A stretch of DNA of 64,000 nt from Poriferisodalis sp964484385 (GTDB taxonomy: Bacteria; Actinomycetota; Acidimicrobiia; Acidimicrobiales; Poriferisodalaceae): assembly GCA_964484385.1 (NCBI GenBank), contig CAZAFV010000010.1, positions 1 through 64,000 of the forward strand. Direction: 5' to 3'. A model generated the notes under the pieces. The model was not told the origin of the DNA, searched no databases, and was given only the letters and a program-made list of their open reading frames with translations. Made by a program: the position numbers and the translations under genes. Shown piece by piece: positions 36,829 to 43,841 of this stretch. Positions within the stretch are counted from its first letter, which is position 1, and each line of letters starts with the position of its first letter.

Positions 36829-37796
36829 GCAGCGACGCCGGATCTCCTGACGCCGCGCCGCGCGACGTGATCATCGTCGGGAGCGGCCCGGCTGGTCTTA
36901 CCGCAGCCATCTACACCGCTCGAGCAAGCTTGCAGCCGCTCGTGATCGAGGGCGAGCCGTCCTCCACCAGCGACCAGCCGGGCGGGCAGCTCATGCTGAC
37001 CACCGATGTCGAGAACTATCCCGGATTCCCTGACGGTGTCCTGGGTCCTGACTTGATGGCCAGCTTCCGGGCCCAAGCAGAACGTTTCGGTGCCGAATTC
37101 CTCACCGCCAAAGCTACCAAAGTCGATTTAGGCGAACAGCCGTTCTCAGTCTGGGTCGGCGACACGTGTTATCGCAGCCGCACGGTGATCGTGTCCACTG
37201 GAGCGCAGAGCTTGTTGCTCGAGCTGCCCAATGAGGAGCGCCTCATCGGTCACGGTGTGTCCACCTGTGCCACCTGTGACGGCTTCTTCTTCCGGGGTCA
37301 GGAGATCGCGGTGGTGGGCGGTGGCGACAGCGCACTCGAAGAGGCCACCTTCCTGACGCGTTTTGCAGCAAAGGTGTACGTCGTGCATCGACGCGACGAG
37401 CTGCGCGCTTCGAAGATCATGCAGGATCGAGCCTTCGCCAACGAGCGGATCGAGTTCTTGTGGAACCGGCAGGTGGTGGAGATCCTCGGTGACGAGCGCC
37501 TCGAGGGCGTCATGCTCGAGGACACACAGACGAAGCAGCGTTCGCCGCTCGACATCTCAGGCCTGTTCATCGCGATCGGGCATCGACCGAACACCGAGCT
37601 GTTCGCGGATTGGCTCGACCGCAAGCCCAACGGCTATCTCGTGACTGAGGCTGGCAGCGCTCGGACGAACATCGAGGGCGTCTTCGCCTGCGGCGACGTG
37701 CAAGACGACTACTACCGCCAAGCAGTGACAGCCGCCGGCTCGGGCTGCCAAGCTGCCATCGACGCCGAGCGCTGGCTTGAAGCCCAAGGTCACTGA
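36825..37796 (+). CDS. trxB: Thioredoxin reductase
   Basis: 323 aa NADPH flavoprotein. FAD-binding VIIVGSGPAGLTAAIYTARA, redox-active CATC in STCATCDGFFF, NADPH-binding VVGGGDSALEEATFL, and GVFACGDVQDDYYRQAVTAAGSG. ATG 36825 chosen by the ATGA overlap with the preceding gene. Starts the trxB-trxA-cwlM-like run. Confidence 0.96.
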   Translation: MSSDAGSPDAAPRDVIIVGSGPAGLTAAIYTARASLQPLVIEGEPSSTSDQPGGQLMLTTDVENYPGFPDGVLGPDLMASFRAQAERFGAEFLTAKATKVDLGEQPFSVWVGDTCYRSRTVIVSTGAQSLLLELPNEERLIGHGVSTCATCDGFFFRGQEIAVVGGGDSALEEATFLTRFAAKVYVVHRRDELRASKIMQDRAFANERIEFLWNRQVVEILGDERLEGVMLEDTQTKQRSPLDISGLFIAIGHRPNTELFADWLDRKPNGYLVTEAGSARTNIEGVFACGDVQDDYYRQAVTAAGSGCQAAIDAERWLEAQGH

Positions 37797-37870
37797 GACT
37801 CAGACGTCAACCGCCGTCGGACGAGACCGCAGCGGTAGCCTCGCGGCAACCACGAGATGAGGAGCCAGCG

Positions 37871-38194
37871 ATGGCCGAAGGCATTTCCACCTTGGACGAC
37901 AGCACGTTCGACGAGACGGTCGGCAGTGCTGACAGCCCTGTGCTGGTGGATTTCTGGGCCGAATGGTGTGGACCGTGCAAGATGATCGCCCCCATTCTCG
38001 AGGAGATTGCCTCGGAGCACGACAACATCCGCATCGCCAAGGTCAACGTCGACGAGAGTCCCGACTTGGCCATGCGCTACCAGGTGATGAGCATTCCGAC
38101 GCTCATCATGTTCCGAGACGGCGAACCGGCTAAGCGTCTCGTCGGCGCCAAGCCGAAGAGCGCCCTGCTGGCTGAGATCGGCGAGTTCCTCTGA
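37871..38194 (+). CDS. trxA: Thioredoxin
   Basis: 107 aa, disulfide reductant. WAEWCGPCKMIAPIL active site, cis-Pro in MSIPTLIMFRDGEPAKRLVGA. GAGG ribosome site upstream; a TAGCCT -10 lies near 37836. Its stop TGA overlaps a CTG that appears to be the next start. Confidence 0.97.
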   Translation: MAEGISTLDDSTFDETVGSADSPVLVDFWAEWCGPCKMIAPILEEIASEHDNIRIAKVNVDESPDLAMRYQVMSIPTLIMFRDGEPAKRLVGAKPKSALLAEIGEFL

Positions 38195-39156
38195 TCCGAC
38201 CGTTCGGCGTCGGCGCGGCAGGTCCGCACGTTCGAGACCTCCAGCATCGGCTGACCGCGACTGGTCACTGGCACGGCCCGATCACCGGCATCTTCGACAC
38301 GGCAACTGCCGAGTCCGTCAAGGCATTCCAGGCGCAGCGCTCGATCGATGTCGACGGCATCTGCGGCCCCGAGACATGGGGACTGCTGATCGAGGCGGGC
38401 CAGCGGCTGGGAGATCGCTTCCTGTACCTGCGCACTCCGCACCTGCGGGGCGATGACGTCGCCGAGGTACAACGGATGCTCAGCACGCTGGGGTTCTCGG
38501 TCGGACGCATCGATGGGATCTGGGGTCCGCTGACCGCAGCCGCGCTCGCCGATTTCCAGACGAATATGAGCTTGGGCGGTGACGGCGTCTGCGGCGGCCG
38601 AACCTTGCAGACACTGCAGCAGCTCGTGCGACCGCTCGGCGACGCATCGGTCGTCGCCCACATCACCGAGCGGCAGCGCTTGGAATCCGCCGGCGGCCAG
38701 TTGATCGGACGGCGCATCGCCGTGGGTGAAGCCGGCGGCCTCGAGCCCGTCACCGCGTCGGTGCGGCGCGAGATCGGGCGCGACGGCGCCGAGGTGCTGA
38801 CCGTTCACCATCCTGACTGGTCAACGCAAGCCGCGCAGGTGAACCGATTCGGTGCAGCCGTCTACATCGGCTTCGAGGTCAAGCCGGCCGCGCCCTCGGT
38901 CAGCTACTTCCAGGGTCGTCACTTCGTGAGCCGCGCCGGCCAGAAGCTCGCCACCGACATCGCGGACGGACTGGAACCAATGTTCGGCTCCGTTGAAACG
39001 AACGGCATGGGGCTGCCGATGCTGCGTGAGAGTGCCATGCCCGCCGTGCTGTGCAGGTTTGAGCGCATCGACGCTCTGCTTGAACAAAACCGGGAAGTGG
39101 CCGACGTCGTTGCCCAGTCGACCCGCGATCTGCTCGCTGATCAGCCTGCAGCCTGA
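38191..39156 (+). CDS. cwlM: CwlM-like pseudo-amidase with two peptidoglycan-binding domains
   Basis: 321 aa if started at CTG 38191, the only candidate before ATG 38476 that keeps both PG-binding domains (about 8-66, VRDLQHRLTATGHWHG; and 83-147, VAEVQRMLSTLGFSVG). The C-terminal part (about 170-316) has the Amidase_3 fold, but all zinc ligands look lost: GHGG is GEAGG (179-183), the His of the IHAN strand is absent (YIGFEV), and the late Glu is CR (AVLCRF). No signal peptide. Sits at the cwlM position (trxB-trxC-cwlM-parB-parA) of mycobacteria, where CwlM is a cytosolic regulator of MurA; same role inferred. Confidence 0.8.
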   Translation: MIRPFGVGAAGPHVRDLQHRLTATGHWHGPITGIFDTATAESVKAFQAQRSIDVDGICGPETWGLLIEAGQRLGDRFLYLRTPHLRGDDVAEVQRMLSTLGFSVGRIDGIWGPLTAAALADFQTNMSLGGDGVCGGRTLQTLQQLVRPLGDASVVAHITERQRLESAGGQLIGRRIAVGEAGGLEPVTASVRREIGRDGAEVLTVHHPDWSTQAAQVNRFGAAVYIGFEVKPAAPSVSYFQGRHFVSRAGQKLATDIADGLEPMFGSVETNGMGLPMLRESAMPAVLCRFERIDALLEQNREVADVVAQSTRDLLADQPAA

Positions 39157-39180
39157 CCTCGACGCAAGTTTCTCCCCACG

Positions 39181-39201
39181 TTGTCCACAACTAGTGGACA
39201 A
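39181..39201. promoter_or_regulatory. Palindromic pair of DnaA boxes
   Basis: TTGTCCAC-AACTA-GTGGACAA: two DnaA-box sequences facing each other, in the convergent cwlM-parB gap, about 11 kb from oriC. Could titrate DnaA or mark an accessory initiation site (inference). Confidence 0.55.
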
Positions 39202-39278
39202 CAAGTTCAGATTGAGGCTACGAATCTCGGCGCCAGCGCCTCCGTCATCGGTAGCTTGAGTCGGTCGGCAAACATCAC

Positions 39279-40181
39279 TCAACCTTCGAGGGTCACTTGA
39301 AAGTTGTCGGTCAGCGCCTCGTAGAGCCGGCCGAGATCTTCCATATTGGCGAATCTGATGACAATCTGACCCCCCTGGCGGCCGAGTTGCACCTCGACGG
39401 CAGTGGTGAGGGCGGCGGCCAAGGCCGACTCGACCTCCAACACTGCCGCCGGACGGTCCTCGACAGCAGGAGTCGGCGCAGCGGGCTCGTCGATTGGCTG
39501 ACCCGGATCCGACTCGCGTTCAGACGGTGCGCCGAGAGATCGGACTTCCTCCTCCACCGTGCGCACTGACCAGCCTTCATCGACAACGCGCTCAGCGAGC
39601 AGTTCGAGCTCGACAGGGTCATCGCAGCCGAGCAGCGCACGGGCGTGCCCGGCGGAGAGCTCTCCATCCAGCAGGTAGCGCTGCACACTGACCGGCAACG
39701 ACAAGAGCCTGAGTGAGTTGGTGACCGTCGCACGGCTGCGACCCATGCGACGTCCGAGCTCATCGTGAGTGACGCCAAAGTCATCGATGAGCTGCCGGTA
39801 CGCAGCCGCCTCTTCCAAGGGATTGAGATCTGCCCGGTGAACGTTCTCGATCAGCGCGTGGGTCAGGCTGGACTCGTCGTCCGCAGCGCGCACGACGACC
39901 GGAATCGTGTCCAAGCCGATGCTGCGCGCCGCGCGCCAGCGCCGCTCGCCCGCGATGATCTCGAAACGGCCGACAATGCCCGTCTCGCGCACGACGATCG
40001 GCTGCAAGACCCCGATCTGGCGAATTGAATCCGCCAGGGTGTCCAGTGCTGCAGTGTCGAAGTGCTGTCGGGGTTGGAGCGGATTGACTTCGACGGCCGA
40101 GACGGGCACCTCGCGATAGGCCGATTGGCCGGTCGGGATGAGTGCGCCGAGCCCCCGCCCGAGCCCTCGTTGGGCATTCAT
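39279..40181 (-). CDS. parB: Chromosome partitioning protein ParB
   Basis: 300 aa CTP-dependent DNA clamp that loads at parS. GLGRGLGALIP start, GERRWRAARSIG CTPase box, LIENVHRADLNPLEEAAAYR, then HTH (DELGRRMGRSRATVTNSLRL) and C-terminal dimer domain. Start overlaps the parA stop (ATGA). Confidence 0.95.
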   Translation of the reverse strand: MNAQRGLGRGLGALIPTGQSAYREVPVSAVEVNPLQPRQHFDTAALDTLADSIRQIGVLQPIVVRETGIVGRFEIIAGERRWRAARSIGLDTIPVVVRAADDESSLTHALIENVHRADLNPLEEAAAYRQLIDDFGVTHDELGRRMGRSRATVTNSLRLLSLPVSVQRYLLDGELSAGHARALLGCDDPVELELLAERVVDEGWSVRTVEEEVRSLGAPSERESDPGQPIDEPAAPTPAVEDRPAAVLEVESALAAALTTAVEVQLGRQGGQIVIRFANMEDLGRLYEALTDNFQVTLEG

Positions 40182-41059
40182 GTCGGGGCTCCCTCGCGAC
40201 TGATCGACCAGACGCCGCTCGGATCTGCCTGCTCATGTTCCCGGTCCTCATTCGAACCGGGATCATGAGCCGTGCGGGCACCGGCTGCCTCCGCTTGGCC
40301 GCCGCGCTCATGTAGCTCCCGGGCGAGCTCCCGGTAGGCCACGGCGCCACGGCTGCTGGGCGCGTACACCGTCACCGGCTGCCCCACGCTCGGGGCTTCA
40401 GACAAGCGCACCGTCCGCGGGATCACCACCCGGCACACCCGATCACCGAAGTGCCGCCGAACATCAGAGACCACCTCCGCCGCAAGCCGTGTCCTGGCGT
40501 CGTACATCACCATGACGATGGCACTGATAACGAGGGCCGGATTCAGGCCCTGGCGCACCATCTCGACGTTGTGGAGCAGTTGGCCCAGTCCCTCGAGCGC
40601 GTAGTACTCGCACTGGACTGGCACCAGGATCTCGACTGCCGCACTCAACGCGTTGACGGTCAACAGTCCAAGCGACGGCGGGCAGTCGATGAAGATGTAG
40701 TCGTAGTCGTCAGCGACCGGGGCGAGAGCGTGCCGGAGTTTCAACTCGCGACTGAAGGCCGACACGAGTTCTATCTCCGCGCCAGACATTTCTAGCCGTG
40801 CCGGCGCCACATCGAAGTGCTCGATGCTGGTCGGTTGGATGCAGTCGACGATTTCTGCTGTGCCGAGCAGTACCTGGTACATGGAAGTGCTCACCACACG
40901 CGGGTCGATGCCGGCGCCAGTAGCGGCATTGCCTTGCGGATCCATGTCGACAAGCAGCGTCTTCTGGTCCAGATCGGCAAGTGCCGCACACAGATTGACG
41001 GCTGTCGTCGTCTTGCCGACGCCGCCTTTCTGGTTCGTCACCGCAATGATCCGACCCAT
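40178..41059 (-). CDS. parA: Chromosome partitioning ATPase ParA (Soj)
   Basis: 293 aa. Deviant Walker A AVTNQKGGVGKTTTAVNL, IFIDCPPSLGLLTVNAL, and YYALEGLGQLLHNVEMV. ATG 41059 chosen from GGAGA 6 nt upstream; the longer frame runs into parS and repeats. Acidic, variable C-terminal tail. A perfect parS lies 68 nt upstream. Confidence 0.95.
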   Translation of the reverse strand: MGRIIAVTNQKGGVGKTTTAVNLCAALADLDQKTLLVDMDPQGNAATGAGIDPRVVSTSMYQVLLGTAEIVDCIQPTSIEHFDVAPARLEMSGAEIELVSAFSRELKLRHALAPVADDYDYIFIDCPPSLGLLTVNALSAAVEILVPVQCEYYALEGLGQLLHNVEMVRQGLNPALVISAIVMVMYDARTRLAAEVVSDVRRHFGDRVCRVVIPRTVRLSEAPSVGQPVTVYAPSSRGAVAYRELARELHERGGQAEAAGARTAHDPGSNEDREHEQADPSGVWSISREGAPT

Positions 41060-41126
41060 GCATTCTCCGTTCATTGACGCCTGAGGGTCAGCGTAGGCCA
41101 GTCGTCGACCCGCTGCGGGGCCGCAG

Positions 41127-41142
41127 TGTTTCACGTGAAACA
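41127..41142. promoter_or_regulatory. parS centromere site
   Basis: TGTTTCACGTGAAACA, a perfect match to the 16-bp parS consensus, between parA and rsmG. ParB loading point. Only copy seen in the window. Confidence 0.95.
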
Positions 41143-41143
41143 T

Positions 41144-41252
41144 GCCAGGGCCCGAGCGGCCCGTGAGCGACAGCGAACAAGAGCGGGGCGCCAGGGCCCG
41201 AGCGGCCCGTGAGCGACAGCGAACAAGAGCGGGGCGCCAGGGCCCGAGCGGC
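41144..41252. repeat. 46-bp tandem array of the B repeat (copy B5)
   Basis: GCCAGGGCCCGAGCGGCC begins at 41144, 41190 and 41236: two identical 46-bp units and a partial third. Each is the reverse complement of the dispersed B element. Starts 1 nt after parS. Confidence 0.9.
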
Positions 41253-41298
41253 GCGGCCTGCTGATGTGCATCGTTCGTCGGGTACGGTTCCACGCATC

Positions 41299-41919
41299 AT
41301 GGCGGCGGCAGAAGAACGCCTCGTTGCCGTGCTCAGGCACGGCCAACAACAGGGCTTTCTGGGTCCGGGCGACCTCCTGGCCCATGTGGAGCACGCCCGA
41401 GCTCACCACGCGGCGGCTCGACCGATGCCCGGTCAGCGCTGGTGCGATCTCGGGAGCGGTGGGGGAGTGCCCGGACTTGTGATGGCGCTGGAGCAACCCA
41501 ATATCGACTTCGTGCTGCTGGATCGGTCCCAGCGACGGGCTGATTTCCTCGAAATTGCTGTTCGGGACCTCAAGCTCGCTGATCGTGTCACGATCGCGCT
41601 CGGCGATGCCGCCGAACTCGCTCACCTCCCCCGACATCGCCATGTCTATGACGGCGTCGTCAGCCGGGCGTTCGGTCCCCCAGCCGCGGTCGCGGAGTGC
41701 AGTGCCGGCTTGTTGCGCGCCGGCGGCAGACTGGTGGTCAGTGAGCCGCCCGGATGTGGTGAGGCGCGCTGGCCGACCGAGGCTCTCGCCCAGCTCGGGA
41801 TGCGCTTCGTGCGGAGAACCGCAGGCGCACCGACGTTCGCCGAGCTGGAGTGCCTGGCAGCGGCCGACCCGGCGTACCCCCGAACCTGGAAACAGATCCG
41901 GAAGCAACCGCTCTTCTGA
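41299..41919 (+). CDS. rsmG: 16S rRNA (guanine-N7) methyltransferase RsmG (GidB)
   Basis: 206 aa. Methylates the 527-loop of 16S rRNA. SAM-binding WCDLGSGGGVPGLVMAL, then DRSQRRADFLEIAV and GVVSRAFGPPAAVAE. TACGGT 10 nt before the ATG. Odd: it is on the plus strand, convergent with the KH-R3H gene and divergent from parA, whereas jag-rsmG-parA-parB are usually collinear, so it has been inverted. Confidence 0.93.
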   Translation: MAAAEERLVAVLRHGQQQGFLGPGDLLAHVEHARAHHAAARPMPGQRWCDLGSGGGVPGLVMALEQPNIDFVLLDRSQRRADFLEIAVRDLKLADRVTIALGDAAELAHLPRHRHVYDGVVSRAFGPPAAVAECSAGLLRAGGRLVVSEPPGCGEARWPTEALAQLGMRFVRRTAGAPTFAELECLAAADPAYPRTWKQIRKQPLF

Positions 41920-41932
41920 TTGATCGAACGGA

Positions 41933-42451
41933 CTACGCCTCGTCGCTCGGGCTGGGAGCGTCGCTCGAGCTCGACGGCACCAGCACGACCCGACGGCGGG
42001 GTTCGTCGCCCACCGAGATCGTGTCGACACCGGCGATCTCGTTGACGGTGTCATGCACGACCTTGCGGTCAGCTGCATTCATCGGCTCGAGTCCGCGTTC
42101 CGTTCCGCGTTCCAACACGGCGCCCGCGAGCTCGCGTACGTACGCCTCAAGCGCCTCGCGGCGGCGCTGCCGGTAGCCGCCCACATCAACCCGTACTCGC
42201 GCGCGGCGTACACCTGGCAGCCTGCGTTGCAGCATGGTCTTCGCGACCTCCTGGAGTGCAACGACATGGCGGCCTCGCGGCCCGATCAGCAACCCCAGCG
42301 CCTCATTCTCACCCTCGAGATTGATCTCGAAGCTGTCGTCGTCTGCTGCGACTGGCACCGCCTGTGCCTCGATACCGAACGCATGTACCAAGCCGTCCAG
42401 GAATTCCCTGACCATGACTTGCTGTTCGGCTGTCGTCGTCTCATCTGTCAT
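41933..42451 (-). CDS. jag: KH-R3H RNA-binding protein (Jag/KhpB C-terminal part)
   Basis: 172 aa. KH domain with the GxxG loop ALGLLIGPRGRHVVALQEV (about 51-69) and R3H domain with R129xxxH133 (MNAADRKVVHDTVNEIAG) ending EPRRRVVLVP. KhpB/Jag binds RNA and influences division and cell-wall growth. It lacks the N-terminal Jag_N domain; a separate Jag_N frame lies 3.4 kb upstream next to yidC. Mycobacterial Jag also lacks Jag_N, so this half may be functional alone. ATG 42451 chosen: AGAGG 8 nt upstream. Confidence 0.9.
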   Translation of the reverse strand: MTDETTTAEQQVMVREFLDGLVHAFGIEAQAVPVAADDDSFEINLEGENEALGLLIGPRGRHVVALQEVAKTMLQRRLPGVRRARVRVDVGGYRQRRREALEAYVRELAGAVLERGTERGLEPMNAADRKVVHDTVNEIAGVDTISVGDEPRRRVVLVPSSSSDAPSPSDEA

Positions 42452-42559
42452 CCTCATCACCTCTGATCGGGCACGCATGCGTTGGGGCCCGCTGCTCGCC
42501 GGGCGGCATCAGTCCACGGGCGCTGCTCGTGGATTGCTCGCACCACGTGGGCGGTGCTC

Positions 42560-42565
42560 AGCCTA
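42560..42565 (-). promoter_or_regulatory. Candidate -10 for the KH-R3H gene
   Basis: Minus strand CCCGTAGGCTG about 110 nt before the ATG; the same 11-mer precedes rpmH (48330). Suggests the half-gene has its own promoter. No clear -35. Confidence 0.35.
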
Positions 42566-42625
42566 CGGGTCTGCTGGCGCGGAACCCATGAGACTCGGAA
42601 CACTCAATGCGACCGATCGAGGAGT

Positions 42626-43675
42626 TCAGAATCGGGACGGCTCGCACTGACGCTCGCCGGGGTAGAACTGTCGGCAGTACTCCCGGTACTTCCCAATTTC
42701 GCCGTCAGTGCGAACGAGCCGGGGGCGTGGCACGTAGTGCTTGCGACTCCAGATGACGACATCCTGTTGAACGTCCCGGATCTGCAGATCCGCGATGAAC
42801 TTGTTCACGATGGGCGCTCGCATCCGCGTCGGCAGGAAGCTCAGGCCGGCGATCGGTCGCTTGGGTTCGTGCAGTGTGCGCATCCTCGAGACGATGGACA
42901 GGTCGATGAGCGTGCCGTCGACAGGCGTTGCCAACACCCACAGCCGGGCATCGATGCCAATGGAGTGCTCCTGAAACTCGACAAATGAGTAGCCCAGCCC
43001 GATCACGTGGGCGATAGCCGACACGTCCATGGTCAGCTTGGCGAACTTGGCAATCTTCCGGGTCGTCGAGAAGCCGAACCGGCTCTCAAGTCGTGGTCCG
43101 TCGATCAACACCGGCGTTTCGTTGGTGACGTTGTGGTAGCCGTGGATATAGCTCAGGTGCGCAATGTCCACCGAATTCTCGCTGGTTTCCTGCGGATGGC
43201 CGGCGAAACGAATCGTCCGGATCTGCAAATCAGTCCAGTCGTCGCCGGATTGAGAAACATCGGGCAGCTGCCACTGCGAGGGTCGCCCGCCGAGGCCCCA
43301 CCAACCGAAGATGAGACCTTCGATCTCACGGGCTTCAATGAGGTCCAGCTTGGCGGAACGGGCGGGCGCTCCAGATGGCGTGGCCACACACTGCCCAGTG
43401 ATCTCGAACTCGAACCCGTGAAAGGGACAGACGAGTCGCCCGCCGACCACCCTCGCCCCGGCCTCAGGTCCCAGATCGGAGCCCAGATGAGGGCACACCG
43501 ATTTCGCGACGCAGATCTGACCGGCCGGATCAGACCAGATGACGATCTCTTCGCCCATCCAGGTACGTTGAATCAGTCCCGCCTTCTGGACTGCGTCGCG
43601 CGTCGCGATGAAAAACCAGCCTTCTGGAAATGGCGGGAGCGAACTAACGTTTGCCGCCTGCTGGGGTCTGGCCAT
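42626..43675 (-). CDS. Rieske non-heme iron oxygenase (ring-hydroxylating type)
   Basis: 349 aa. Rieske [2Fe-2S] ligands in CPHLGSD (C61, H63) and CPFHGFEF (C83, H86); catalytic mononuclear iron site ENSVDIAHLSYIHGY (D170, H173, H178). Resembles KshA/Neverland-type oxygenases acting on steroids or other large hydrophobic rings; substrate unknown. ATG 43675 chosen: GGAGAG 9 nt upstream. Divergent from the GPP34-P450 gene over 166 nt. No reductase or ferredoxin nearby. Codon use is somewhat less GC-biased than the flanking genes. Confidence 0.9.
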   Translation of the reverse strand: MARPQQAANVSSLPPFPEGWFFIATRDAVQKAGLIQRTWMGEEIVIWSDPAGQICVAKSVCPHLGSDLGPEAGARVVGGRLVCPFHGFEFEITGQCVATPSGAPARSAKLDLIEAREIEGLIFGWWGLGGRPSQWQLPDVSQSGDDWTDLQIRTIRFAGHPQETSENSVDIAHLSYIHGYHNVTNETPVLIDGPRLESRFGFSTTRKIAKFAKLTMDVSAIAHVIGLGYSFVEFQEHSIGIDARLWVLATPVDGTLIDLSIVSRMRTLHEPKRPIAGLSFLPTRMRAPIVNKFIADLQIRDVQQDVVIWSRKHYVPRPRLVRTDGEIGKYREYCRQFYPGERQCEPSRF

Positions 43676-43841
43676 CGAGCCGCGCTCTCCATCCAAAGCG
43701 ATGTCGGCAGGCTAGACCGGATGATCGGCACCTCCGGGAAGTGCCGGTGCTGTACTCCGTACCAGTAACTATCCGTACACTTGAGACGATCGTCCCGAAC
43801 GCCGGGCCGACCACCGTGCCCCGCGTGATCAGGAGTGTCAC

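Noticed and set aside
42626..43675. Assigning the Rieske protein as KshA or a cholesterol desaturase
   Set aside because: Only the general motif resemblance is visible; no steroid genes nearby.
42480..43841. Insertion sequence or integrase responsible for the Rieske/P450 island
   Set aside because: No transposase, terminal inverted repeats or target duplication seen at the borders.
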